From NCBI GenBank assembly GCA_013397795.1, contig VZTJ01001390.1, positions 1,041,033-1,105,032 on the forward strand: a DNA stretch of 64,000 nt, given 5' to 3'. Within the stretch, counting starts at the first letter, position 1. Each line of letters begins with the position of its first letter. This DNA comes from Orthonyx spaldingii. Taxonomy: Eukaryota; Chordata; Aves; Passeriformes; Orthonychidae. The notes beneath the pieces were generated by a model, which saw only the letters and a list, made by a program, of their open reading frames with translations, ran no database searches and was not told where the DNA came from. Position numbers and translations under genes: made by a program. Positions 22,076-33,449 of this stretch are shown piece after piece.

Positions 22076-25000
22076 AGTGGGAGCATGTGAGGCCTGTGTT
22101 TGCAAAACTCAACTGGATAAGGCCACGAGGAACTTGATCCAACCTTACAATTAGCACTGTGTCTACTCCCACCTAAATCCTTTTGGGTTTCTGAGTTGCT
22201 TAGGTAGAGTTTGTTTTCATTTTTGTTTTGTTGTGATTGGACTTTATTTTCTTCTAGGAAATATAAACTCACCAGCAGAAACATTCTCTGCAGAAATGCA
22301 TTTTCTCAGAGCTCTGTGATGTTTGGAGCCATGTGCAGATGAGCCTTTGTTCTTGCTGTCCTTAGAAATGGGTAAAAAGGGGCAGCAGGAAGGTTCACTG
22401 ATGGGAAGGGGCTTCAGGGAGGGAAGGAAAGAGAAAGGCTTGGGCGAGAGATACAAACCAGTTCTGGAGAACTGATGAGCTTTGGGGATGGCTTGTGTCC
22501 AGGTACCATCAGACTTCAGGAAGGCAGGAACTATGAAAAATGAAAGGAGACATTAAGTCAGCACTGTGGACTGCGAGAACCCAGGCTGAGTCACTGTACC
22601 CTGGAAAAGAGGATTACAGTATCCCGTTTGGAAATAAAGCAAGAAACTGGTAAATATATTATCTAGGACCCTGTTGGAGCCTGGGACCAGAAGGAAAGAG
22701 TAGAAAGAGTTTGAGCACTGCTTCCTTCCATGGAGTTTTCTGCTGGGACTGGCACATCTGTGGGAGACAGGCTGGGATGGCAGGGGTTTAGTCTGTGCTT
22801 TGTTTGTGTAGATATAATGAGGCTGTAGTTCTGTCTGGTTTATTTATAACACAGATGTCACTATTTTTGTCTGCCCATAAATAAATTGTATGGCTGGCAA
22901 AAGGTGATATAGTGGATGGACAGATTTTAGTTAGGGTAAACTACACAATGCTACAGAGTGGTATTTAAAAATGGCCTTGAATCTCTCCCTTCTCTTGAGC
23001 AAAAAAGGAAAAAAATATTTATCTGTTAATTATTAGTAACAAAGCTAAAAGATTTATTAGAATATTTGTCGTTTCCTTTCTTAATTGTCCTCTCTGAAAA
23101 TGCACATCCCTTTTGGAGAAGTGTGTTCTGCTAGGCAAACAACATTTAAGGCTAATTTTTTGCAATAAGAAACTGTTTATTTCCAAGGAATTTCCACAGA
23201 ATTTCCCCTCATACCAATTTCTTAAATATTTTTCACAAAAAGTTATAATTAACTGCTTCTTGTCCCCATAGTGGTTTGCATCTGGTTATACCCATCCCAG
23301 AGTATTAATTTGTAAGGTTGTTCTAGGGAACAGAATCCTCTAGGACTAGTTGCTGCTTGGTTTTTTTTTTTTTTTCTCTTTGTGTCACAAACAGCTCATT
23401 TCTTCTATGAGAAGGAAGAAGACAAAGTTCAAAAATTGTATTTCTGTTCCTGAGGCAGAATGTGAAAAGCAGCCACCCCTGAGCAATGCTTGCTCCTAGT
23501 TTGGCTTGGACTGAGCAGGAGTGAGGGAGTCAGACTTACTGGGGAGGTCAGCTGGGAACCTGTGTCCGAACTGGCTCCTGCCTTCAAAGCCTAGCAGAAT
23601 TCCCTGTATTTCTCCTATAGGACCTTCTGGCCTGGGTAGTGGTTGTGGATCAGGAAATTAATACATCCTCTGTGGTCCTGACCTGTGTGAGCTGGTACCA
23701 AGCATCACTGGCTCTGAGAGTACTTGGAGGCAGAGGAGTTGCTCAGGTTTTTGGGAGGAGGAGACGTGGGCAGAGCGGGTGAGCTGTGTTCCAGCATGGG
23801 CAGCTCAGGCCGTGTGCCACGTTGGGATGTGTGTAACATGCAGAAGGGGAGGAAAATGGCCCAGTGCTCTTGTGCTCTACTTGGGGACTGCCCTTCACCT
23901 TCCAAGAAAACAAAAATACAATTTTATCATTCCCTTTTACTGTAAGGCAAGGGGATATATTGTTACAGTGAAGAGTCAGTGTCCTTTGAAAGAACATCTT
24001 GGTTTGTGGAACTTTTTGTTAAGTTTGAGTCATTTCTCTTCGTTCCTCCCAGTGCTGGCAGCCAGGAGTGCCTGCGTGTCCTGAGGAGATTAGGGAGCAA
24101 TAAACCTGTTTGTGAGAAGCGGCCTTCGAGCAAACTGATGTGAAGTCCTATTATAGAAGTCAAGTGGCTGCAGTCAGCACCTCGATGTCTGTTCCAGCTT
24201 TGCATTGTTTGTATGAATATGGTGCTGTGAGAGACTGGCAGGGACTTCCCCTCTGCTGGGATCCAGAAAGGGAAAACTCCTGAGCAGAGCTGGGTCCTGG
24301 CTGGAGAAGCCCTGGCTGGGCAGGGCAGGCAGGGTGAGGGCAGACGGTAAAAGCAGAAGCGGTGACTTGTGTGACCCCTGAGCTGGGGCCGGGTGCTCCC
24401 TCCCCACACACATTCACTTGGTCTGGGCTTTGCTTTTGGTGCTGCCCTGAGGAAAGTGCAGCAGGAAGCCTGGAGAAGGGTTTTCTTTTATTTAACCCTG
24501 GACTGTGCTCCCAAAGTGAGTGTCCAGCTCCCCCAGCTGAACCTCTGCCACCACCTCAGGTCACCTGCATTCTCCTGCTATGGGACAGAGTGACCAGGGC
24601 TGATGCTCACTGTCCTGCAGCCCTTGTGAGCCCCAGGAACTCCCTGAGCCTCAGAGCTGGCCCCCTCTGAGCTCCAGTGTCACTCAGGAGCAGACACCAA
24701 GATGGGCAGTGTCCGAGTAGGAACAGTCAAGGAGGATGGGAGAGAGAATAGATGTTGGTGGTCAGACTGGCTCTCCAAAGGTTAAGAGTCGTTCAAACTC
24801 TGAATACTGGTATTGATAGAAGTACTGAGGGCTGAAAGTGATCTCCAGCTTTTCCTGTGTAGCAAGACACCAGAGAAGACAACTTGAAGAACCCCAAGCT
24901 TCAGGTTAATGTGTTTTGTATAGAGCAGTTAAGGACAAAAGCATGTTCTGGCTGGTGGCATGTGTGTGCCAGTGTTCCTGCTCCTGAAGCGGGGCAGCAT

Positions 25001-26465
25001 TTGGGAGAAGAAAGAGGTCCTCCCATCTAAAGAAAGAGACACGAAGCAGGGGAGTGAAGAGGAAGAAAATCCTTCTCTATCTTCTTTCATGGGTCTCTGA
25101 TGAATGGTTATAAAGTACTATAAACTGCAGGTAAAAGCAGTGCTTAAAGAAGCTTTTACAATTCTCACTTTCTGCGTTACTGCAAGCAAACCCATGGTTA
25201 GTTGGGGGATTCAGTATGTGTTAAGAAAAAAGCTCCCAGTTTATAGAAAATAATAAGGCAAAGAGTTTAGTCAGTTCATTATATACATTCTTCTGCATTT
25301 ACTGGACTCAGACTTGGCGGCTTTATCCTAAAAACCATTTTGTTTTGAAACAGTTAGAATAAACAAACTGAAAGTCGCAGCTGTATTTACTTGACTGTTG
25401 CCTTCTGAGCCTTATCACATATGTTGTTACATTAATAACAACTCTTGCATTGGAACCATTGTGCAGTGGAAAAGTCTGCTGCCTTTTCCCAAGAAGGAGT
25501 GTCTTCCTGGGGGAACAGGGAATTCCTCATCCCTCTGCATTCCTGCAGCTGATTTTGCAGCTTATACTGTACAGATTATACTACATTTAAAAATGTACAT
25601 TAAAAAATGTTCCCTCCCATGTCTGAAAAATTCCATGGCTTGGGGTCTCACTGTGTACTTAAATGCAAATGCTGCCTGTGATGTAGAGCCAGAACTAGAG
25701 ACCCATTGGAGGGGGGATCCAGTGGGGATCACCACAGCAGCCATATATTCCTTACAGACAGGAGAGGAGTGAGGAAAAGACATCGTGTGAGTGCCTAATG
25801 TCACACTGCTGGCTGCCCCTAATTTCTGATGGGAAAACTGATTTACCAGTGCTTAGTACCTTAGACAAAATCAGGTCTGGGACTGTTTAAGTTGGGCACT
25901 GAATAAAAGACTTGCTGAAATTGAGAAGGAAGTCTTGAAAATCTTTTCTTAATTTATCTGTGAAGCAGTGCTTTGGCAAAACTAATTATGTTCCCAAGGG
26001 ATAGAAAATGTCCTCGTTTGAATGTTAGCTTGCTCATACTTGAGGCAAGCCATTTGTGTGGGTGGGTGCTCTGGTTTCAAGGGGAAATACTGAAGAGCAG
26101 ATACTTTGCTGCTTATGGGGCAGAATGACAAGACCAGCATGAGAAGAAATAGCATTGTCCTTGTCTGTGGTATCGCTGAGTTGCAGCGTGTGTCCTCCTG
26201 TGACTCAATAGGAAATCATAATCCACAGCTACATATGTAAAATTCTCAGAAATGGCATAAAAGCAGGTGTGACATACCCTAAATTCACACTAGTTCATAA
26301 TGCAGAAATTTTTAATTGCCTGTTTGAGATACATTTTTATCCCTGTGCCATAATTTAATTGTTGCTGGGCTTTAATTTTCTCCTAATCACTGGAAGCATA
26401 AACTGTTTTTTCCTGCTCCATGTGCCGTGCTGTTAAAATGTGTTTGTTATTCATTGTATTTTCAG

Positions 26466-26726
26466 GTTCAAAGTAAACAAGAGAAGAAGGCAGGAACTTC
26501 ATCCCCAGCCCCCCTGCAGGCCGTGGCCAGCCCTTGCACTCCTGTGCCTGTGAACAAAGCCACCAGCAGTACCCCTGTGCCCATAAACATTCCACGTTTC
26601 TACTTCCCTAAAGGACTCCCGAATGTCTGCACTAACCATGAAGAAATCATTGCCAGGATTGAAGAGGCCTTTACAGAGTTTGAGGATGAGAAAGCAAACA
26701 TCTGTGAAATGGGGAAAATTGCTAAG
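26466..26726 (+). CDS. PPP2R3A: PPP2R3A shared exon, PR130 residues 648-734
   Basis: First exon common to PR130 and PR72 (87 codons, phase 0 to 0). It begins VQSKQEKKAG, runs through a Ser/Pro/Val-rich linker and reaches the conserved INIPRFYFPKGLP motif. It then has an acidic helix (ARIEEAFTEFEDEKANICEMGKIAK). The IPRFYFP segment is strongly conserved in all B'' subunits and opens the folded PP2A-scaffold-binding core. Flanked by TTTTCAG and GTAACC. Confidence 0.96.
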
Positions 26727-28986
26727 GTAACCACTCATGGTCTTGGAGGTCTTTTCAACCTTAATGGTTCTGTGATTCTATTCTTTAAGTTTTAAATTTT
26801 GGGAGAGATACTTTGTTTTAGTTTCAGTCTATCTGACAGCTGTTGTAGGGAAAAAAAGAATCATTATCCTTTTGATCTGAAGTTTTTTGTTTAGATTTAG
26901 ATAATAGTAAACAAAAATGAACTCAGTTTGCTGATTGTCACATCAGATGTGTGTGTTTGTTCTTGCTTTGATTTATGAAACAGTTCTATAAGATTTCTTA
27001 GCAAATACAGATTGCATTTTTGTTTTTCTGTTCCTTCATATTTCTGCCCAGAAGACTGAGAAACTCAGAGGCAGAAACTTGTCTGCCTCTGTGACTTTAG
27101 GTAGTGCCAGCTGCCCTTTTTGTGCCTTTTTGTAGCTGTCCTGCTTAGCTAACATGAGCTGTAGGTGCCATTGCAGTGTTGTGTGAGGAAGCAGCTTCTA
27201 ACCTCCAGCTCCCTGGATGGGGAAGGGGTAAATGCCCAGTCAGCCCCCAGCCCCTGAGCTGTGCATGCTCAGCATCCACCAGGCAGGGGGTACAGCTGGT
27301 GGTGAGCTCTGCCTTCAGGGGACAGCACACAGCACTTGTGTGGGAGCACACTGCAGATGGTCCCTTCTATTTCCCTCTCCTTCAGTTTGCAGTGCTGCTG
27401 ATCTAAAACCAGCACTTGTCAGACACATCCTGGATGTTCAGCTTGCCCTGAATGCATCTCTGGCACTGTAAACTGAGCAATGATGCTCTCTCCAAGAGCA
27501 GCACTTGTTTTCCAAGAAGGAAGGTTTTCCTCAAAGGAGAGACTGGGTTGGTTTTGTTTGTTTTTAGAGGAATCCAGTCACATTTTTTGTAAACCTGCTC
27601 TGAAAATATAAATAGGAAATCTTCTTTGCTTGACCAAAAAATATTTGAACAGGGAAAAGCAGGAGAGTGGTGCAGAAGAGACCTCTGCCTTTCCATCTGG
27701 TCTCTACATCGATCTCTGCATGGATGTGCTCCTTGCCACTTAGTTACTGTAAGGCTGGCTTCTGTTCCATGGGATTATTGACAATGGTGCCATTTGGGGC
27801 TCTGAAATAAATGCTTCAAAACCAGCTGCACAAAGACAACAACAAAAAATAAAGATCATTCTTTCCTCGGAGGAGCCAAACACCTGTAGAAGCACAGTTG
27901 CCTGACATAGGAATGGATAAATCCAAAAGCAGTTCTTGGGCTGATTAAGATTCCCAAAGAAACATGCAGGCCTGGACAAGAAGCTGAGAATGGATTTGCA
28001 GGACAGTCCTGCTTAATAGAAGAGGTGAAAGAGGCTTCATGGCAGAAATGATGCCTCAACTGCTTCTTCAAAATATTCCTGCTTCTATTTGTCATAACAT
28101 TCTTCTTGCCTAGATCTGGCTTGAGTCAGCTGTGCTCCCTCCAAGGCCAGTGTTTTGTGGATGTTCTGATAACTTGTCTGGAGTCAGGACAGTGGCTGGA
28201 AAGGTCTTTGTGGCAAAGAGGAGGTGCTTGACAGAGTGAGCAGCTGAATGTTTGACACCATTTCCAAGCCTGCTTTGCCAAGGCCTTCGAGAGTCTGCAA
28301 TGCCAGAGCTTTCATGGATGGCCATTGAGAGCCAGCAGCCTCTGCAGAGGCTGGTTCCAAACTGCTGGTCAGGGAGTGCTTTGGCTGGAATCAACCTCTT
28401 TCCATGTGTGCTTTCATTTTTGTGTTCCCCTGCTGAGATCTTGGAGTGTTGCAAATAATAGACCGTGCTGGGTGGAAGGCACTGCACTGAAAATTGCAGG
28501 ATGAGATTTACTTCACCTTTAGGCATTTACTCATTAATTGTCTGTAATTAGACTTGAGGTTCGCTTGCTGCCAGTGAGAAGTCATCCCATACAGAGAATG
28601 GGCCCTCCTCTTTCAGGGTGTGTGGGGGAGGTAGCTGGTGTGAGTGTCCTTCTGGAAGGAGGTGCCTGTCTCTCCACTCCACATCGTAGGGAATTGTGCT
28701 GAACAGTTCAGCCAAAGAGAAAGCTTAAGAGCTTGAATAGTCCAGATCCTTTTCCTAGCCTGAGAGGACGTGTTTCTCAGCCACTTGAAAAGGTTCATGA
28801 GAAAGTAGAAAGTTCTGTGTGAATTCTCAACCTTGGCATGCAGTAAATGGCACACAGGTGAGTCAGAAAGCCATTACCACTTTATTTCCCTTATGTAAAG
28901 TCTCAGTGGCAAATCTGGTGTGTAAACAAGCAGGTGCCTCTTGGGACTGCTTTTGTATTCCTCCCTGTGCTGGTTTTTCCTTACAG
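26727..28986 (+). other. PPP2R3A: PPP2R3A intron
   Basis: About 2.3 kb with no supported gene, RNA or recognisable mobile element. The 3' end is a pyrimidine-rich tract and TTACAG before ATC TGT. Confidence 0.75.
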
Positions 28987-29090
28987 ATCTGTGGCTGCCC
29001 ACTCTACTGGAAAGCACCTCTGTTCAGTGCGTCGGGGGGAGAGAGGACAGGACGTGTCTCTGTGCACTCCTTCGTGTCCATGTGGAGAAA
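28987..29090 (+). CDS. PPP2R3A: PPP2R3A exon, PR130 residues 735-769 (first part)
   Basis: Encodes ICGCPLYWKAPLF followed by a glycine turn and SVHSFVSMWRK, one of the most conserved B'' segments and part of the first A-subunit-binding region defined in PR72. It is 104 nt: 34 codons plus two bases of the next lysine codon. The donor is GTGAGT at 29091. The antisense 204-codon open frame over this exon is a shadow. Confidence 0.96.
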
Positions 29091-31527
29091 GTGAGTATAG
29101 CAAATGCAAAACTCTCTTTCTGGAAAAAGAGATCAGCTTGCCATACAAGTCTTTTGTTTTTCTCTCCTTCTTTTCCACCAGACTTATCAAATCACTTTTG
29201 TCTTCTTTAAATGGCTTAAAATCTCCGTCAGCTTTTTTCCCCCAAAACTCTCTGAACACTTTTTTCCATGTGACATCCACAAACTTGGAAGTAATTGTAT
29301 AAAGAGTAAGGTGTTTTGAGTTAGTTGGTGTATAAAATATATTTACAAGCTCCCCAGAAATGTCAGCTATTCTGAGACAGCTGGTGGATGTCTGTGGATT
29401 TGGGGTATATTTGTCCCCAGCCTTATTGCTGCTACACTGGTGCACTAAGCAAGAGCCATTTGGGAACTGGGAGAGGAGGTGTGTGGTAGTGTTACAGGAC
29501 AGAAAGAGGAGTGTAGAATAAAACATCATCATACAACTGGATACTCTGGGAGCTTTAATAGTGACCACCTTCCTCAGGCAAGCTGCGGGGTTCACCTGTG
29601 GGCTTCGACAGTCACTTCCACACGCTGTGGAGACGGAGAGCTCTGGATGGATGCCTTGTGCTTGGAGTCAGCGCTGACATGGAGCAGACTTGTTCTCTTG
29701 CCCAATCTTTTTCCCTCCAGGGCAATTCAGGCTTTAGTCTACTTTGTGAAACACCTGAATAGCGTCTCCATCTCCTCTCCAGAGAGAGTTCTAAGTTTTT
29801 ACTTAATGGTTGCTCTTCAGATTCTTGACGTAGCCTTTAACCCTGAATTCCCAAAGTATTTCCTGCAATGCTGTTGTCAGAACAGCTTCTAGTTACCCTG
29901 GCAAAATTACAAAAATGTTAGGGATGACTGTGATCTCTTGTCTTGACACAGACAATATATTTTCCTTCCTTAGGTTCCTCCAATTACTCCTAATTAATCC
30001 CTCATGTATGATACCACGTTTTCACATCTCTGATTTTCAGATCCTTCAGATATTTGCAGACTGTGGTCATGTCCCTCTTCCGTATCTTTTAACCACCCCA
30101 TTTCCAAGCCAAGCTTTGTATGCTTTTGTCACTTGACTGCTCTTTTAGAAAGATATTGTTTTTTATCCCCTCCTCTCCCCCTCTGACAGTTACAAAATCT
30201 TTGCTGGAAAGCTGAAGGACAGAAGAAATGTAGTATTCCTGGTAAAGTTCGATTGCAGCTGTGTGAACACAGGTGTAACTTTAAACCAGGTCTCTTTAGT
30301 TGCTGAAGCCTATTTTCAAGCTGCTTAGTAGGTGACTGACTTCCCAAAACACCACTGCTCATCAAGTCTGTAGGAATTGCTCAATATAAAACACTTCTGA
30401 ATGTCAGATCTTTTAGTTTGTGGCTAAAACAAGGCTTTGGAATTCATCTTTATGTGCCAGATTTTTTTAAGCTAAAACATTAGCACCTCTTTCTGAGCTG
30501 ACTGAGAATATATCTGTTAATTGACAGTTACCATGATAGGAATGTGCAGCCAACAGGATTGCTAAATCTTTTTTTGCTTATTTAAAAGAACCCTTTTTTT
30601 TGTAAAGTCTGCCTTTCCCAGAGTGATGAGGCCAGAATTAGCAGGAAACAAGTTAGTGTGATCTCTGCAGGAGAACTACAGCCAATTCAGTACTATGTTC
30701 ATACACTTCCAGGAGAGGAAAGTGGTGAATAATCACTCACAGTAAATAATTACAGTGCATTTGTATTTTCACAGTTATTGAAGAAAACAGTGTCGTTTTC
30801 TGAGTTTCCCTAACACTGTGTGAACAACACAGTGTTTGATATATCCAAATGTTGTGTTCTGTTACCAGTGTTTGGTAAATGGCATGGGGAGTTCCTCTCT
30901 TCATCAGTTTCTCTGGAGTGTATCACATAACTGTGATACCTTGAGGAGAAGACAGAGACCAGAACTGTCAGATGCACACTGTCACCAAAGGGGACTGAGT
31001 CTGCACACTTCTCCAACTACTCAGTCCTACTAATGCCTTCATTAGGCTGTTCCCCATGGCTTTGGTGCACAGCTCCAGATGGGCCATAATTAACACGGGA
31101 TGCCCTTTTTCCTTCTGAGAAGTGATTTTTCTGGGTGAATATCCCAGTAGTTTGGCAATCTCCCCAACTATTGCAGTATAGTGAAGGGTTACATTGGAGA
31201 GCACATCCTGTGGCATCCTGTTGGGCTGGTGCTGTTCCCTTGGAGTGAGCCTGCAGCGTTGGCAAGAGTCAGGTTACTTACTCTGATTCCACAGCTGCTT
31301 AGTAAGAAACCTGCTTTACCACAGCAGTGTTAACCTGGAAAAAATCCCCACTGGGTGCCCTGGTGCAGCTGAAAGACCTTGAAGAAAGTGCTGGTAGTCT
31401 GAGGTCAGCTTTTGCACGATTCCCAGGGCAGGTGTGCTGTGCTGTAAGGCCCTTTGTGACCCTCCCGGGGCTCCTGGCAGGCTGGGAGGTGCGAAGGGCT
31501 GCGAGTAACTCCTCCCCTCTCTCACAG
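29091..31527 (+). other. PPP2R3A: PPP2R3A intron
   Basis: No coding sequence supported. The stretch around 29990-30140 looks like a very old CR1 remnant. The rest is unassigned. Confidence 0.7.
29990..30140 (-). mobile_element. Possible ancient CR1-like remnant
   Basis: 'cagatatttgcagactgtggtcatgtccctctt' followed by 'tttccaagccaagctttgtatg' resembles the reverse complement of old amniote CR1 3' ends ('...atatttgtagactgt.atcatgtcccctctt...ctccaagctaaac...'). The match is short and degraded. Confidence 0.3.
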
Positions 31528-31630
31528 AATCCTGCGGAGCTGCCACGACGATGCCTCCAGGTTCACTTCCCTTCTGGCAAAGCCTGGCTGTGACTGCCTA
31601 CAACAGGAGGACTTCATCCCGCTGCTCCAG
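31528..31630 (+). CDS. PPP2R3A: PPP2R3A exon, PR130 residues 769-803
   Basis: Completes Lys769, split over the intron, then reads ILRSCHDDASRFTSLLAKPG...QQEDFIPLLQ. This is the helix pair preceding the first EF-hand-like lobe of the B'' core. Compared with mammals the first few residues differ (ILRSCHDD against LLNNHHDD), while DFIPLLQ is identical. Length 103 nt, ending in phase 0 before GTACTG; acceptor CTCACAG. Confidence 0.95.
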
Positions 31631-33374
31631 GTACTGCCACAGCTCCGCAGGGAGGGGTGGGCTCAGAGCTGCGTTCACTTGGCACCTTCTTTATTTCCGT
31701 GGCTTTAAGTGTTTACCAAGGACGAGCAGACCTTTGGTTTGAACAGCATCTGGGTAGGGTTCATTTTGGAGTGAAATAGAAATAAGCTTTTTAAGTGCTT
31801 AAGTGCCAAACCAGCTGCAAATCCTGCTAAAGGCACTGAGGACTGGTCTCTTGTCAGGATTCATATTTATCAGTGCCAGGTAACCAGGCTGGAATTTGCT
31901 CCTATTTTCTATGTGGATATTGGGAAAAATGCTTGTTGCTGTTGATAGTCGAGCACAACATAAAAGCTTATTGGAAGAGTTGTAAAAGTTGCTTGGTAAG
32001 ACAGTTATAATAGAATTTGTCTAGCTAGACTACCAGATACAGTATCACATGGAAATCTTGGCAAAATTTCTGCAGTTCCAATTGTTCTGTATATGACTCT
32101 AAACCTGCTAGTGCACAAATCTCACTGCTTATTTTTTTCCTAATATTCAGGCTGAATCTGCACATCCTCATTTCATGTCTTTCTTTCCCTTTCATTAATT
32201 TTTAGCAAAGTATCATTGTTTTAATTATTTGTGCATTTAGGCAGGCTCTGGATAGCTTTAGGCCTTCTCTATAGTGTCTGTAATCAGGCCCATCTGCTCC
32301 TCTGATCAGCTGTTGTACTTTTTCTGATCTCTTCCACACATCCCTAGGTTTCTCACACTGTATTTCCCTCTGGGCAAAACCTCTGTGGAGATGCTGCTTT
32401 GGGGAAAGATTTTGTCTGCACTGGCTGTTTGTGTCTCTCAAACAGAACTGGGGCTGTGATGGGTAAATTTTCTCATGTTGCCCTTCATCTCTTCTCCGCT
32501 GGGCACGCTGCCTTTCGTGGTGGATTGCAGCTCTGCTCTTTAGCTCCTGGTGCAATCCAAGGCATGCACAGTCCTGTCTGTCAGGCAGCCAGAGATCAGC
32601 AAAATTACCCTGATTTACACCACCATCTGAGACACCCCCAAAACGTGGACATATCACACCCCTGAGGGCACCATGGCACAGCAGAACTTGGAACACCTTT
32701 AAAGGGTAGAGGAGTCAGACGTGGAGCAATTACACAGGCATCGGTTCATACAGGATCTGAACTGATTCATGCAGGATCTGAGCACTTTCTCCATGGATTT
32801 AATCATGCAGATTTGGCATTGTGAGCCAGTGTTTGACTTACTTTTTGCTGGTCTTGAGAAAGAGGCATCTCCACAGGTAGTCCAAGTGAATTTTGGGAAA
32901 GCACTAATCATACCTGTAAGCATTCTGAGGCTCACAGAGCTTTCATTGTTGTGGAGGATGTAGAAGGGGACTTTCTCAAGGAATGTTTATTTCTGACACC
33001 TAGTTCTAACAAATGTTAATATCTTCAATGAATGGAGGAAAACAACAGTCTTGGAGAGGAGATAGTTGCATGGTCAACTAATTAATTTTTGTCTCGTTCA
33101 TTGAAAATGAGTTTTCATCTACTCACTAACTCTCTTCCTTTGTTTTTCTGTCCTTAAGTAAATCAAACTGGCCCACCAGGTGCGTATTGCCCAGCAAATG
33201 CATTATATTACAATAACAGAAGGCTCACTTGATAGATTAAAAGATTTCAGTTTTATTGTTAATGCTGCAGATAGTTTCAAGAGTAAGCAAAAGTATTGGT
33301 TTGTAAACCCAGTGACTTCTAGGCATTAAAAGGAGAAGAAAATCTATTTCATTTCACTTTCTCTTACCTTGCAG
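31631..33374 (+). other. PPP2R3A: PPP2R3A intron
   Basis: Contains an unexplained 164-codon open frame on the minus strand (32696-32202) and a 21-bp direct repeat (32745-32786). Ends with TACCTTGCAG before the next exon. No known repeat family recognised. Confidence 0.7.
32745..32786. repeat. 21-bp direct repeat, two copies
   Basis: Units starting TTCATACAGGATCTGAACTG and TTCATGCAGGATCTGAGCAC follow each other with three or four mismatches. A simple local duplication in an intron. Confidence 0.75.
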
Positions 33375-33449
33375 GATGTGGTGGAAACGCATCCTGGCCT
33401 CACGTTCCTGAAGGATGCTCCGGAGTTCCATTCCCGGTATATTACAACG
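33375..33449 (+). CDS. PPP2R3A: PPP2R3A exon, PR130 residues 804-828
   Basis: A 75-nt exon of 25 codons, DVVETHPGLTFLKDAPEF then HSRYITT, identical or nearly so to mammalian PR72/PR130. Both boundaries are phase 0 (acceptor TTGCAG, donor GTACGC), so skipping it would keep the frame. The segment belongs to the calcium-independent lobe next to EF-hand 1. Confidence 0.96.

Larger units (their letters stand above)
19695..26465 (+). other. PPP2R3A: PPP2R3A intron after the PR72 exon
   Basis: Contains two CR1 fragments (20137-20178 and 21510-22075), a 15-base T-run at 23361-23375, and otherwise unique-looking AT-moderate sequence. The acceptor at its end is TATTTTCAG/GTT. No additional exon that preserves phase 0 on both sides is recognisable. 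Confidence 0.75.

Noticed and set aside
21664..22284. 206-codon minus-strand open frame
   Set aside because: It overlaps a diverged CR1 3' segment, lacks reverse-transcriptase motifs, and has no protein-family resemblance.
28981..29595. 204-codon minus-strand open frame over a PPP2R3A exon
   Set aside because: Antisense shadow of the exon encoding CGCPLYWKAP plus intron sequence.
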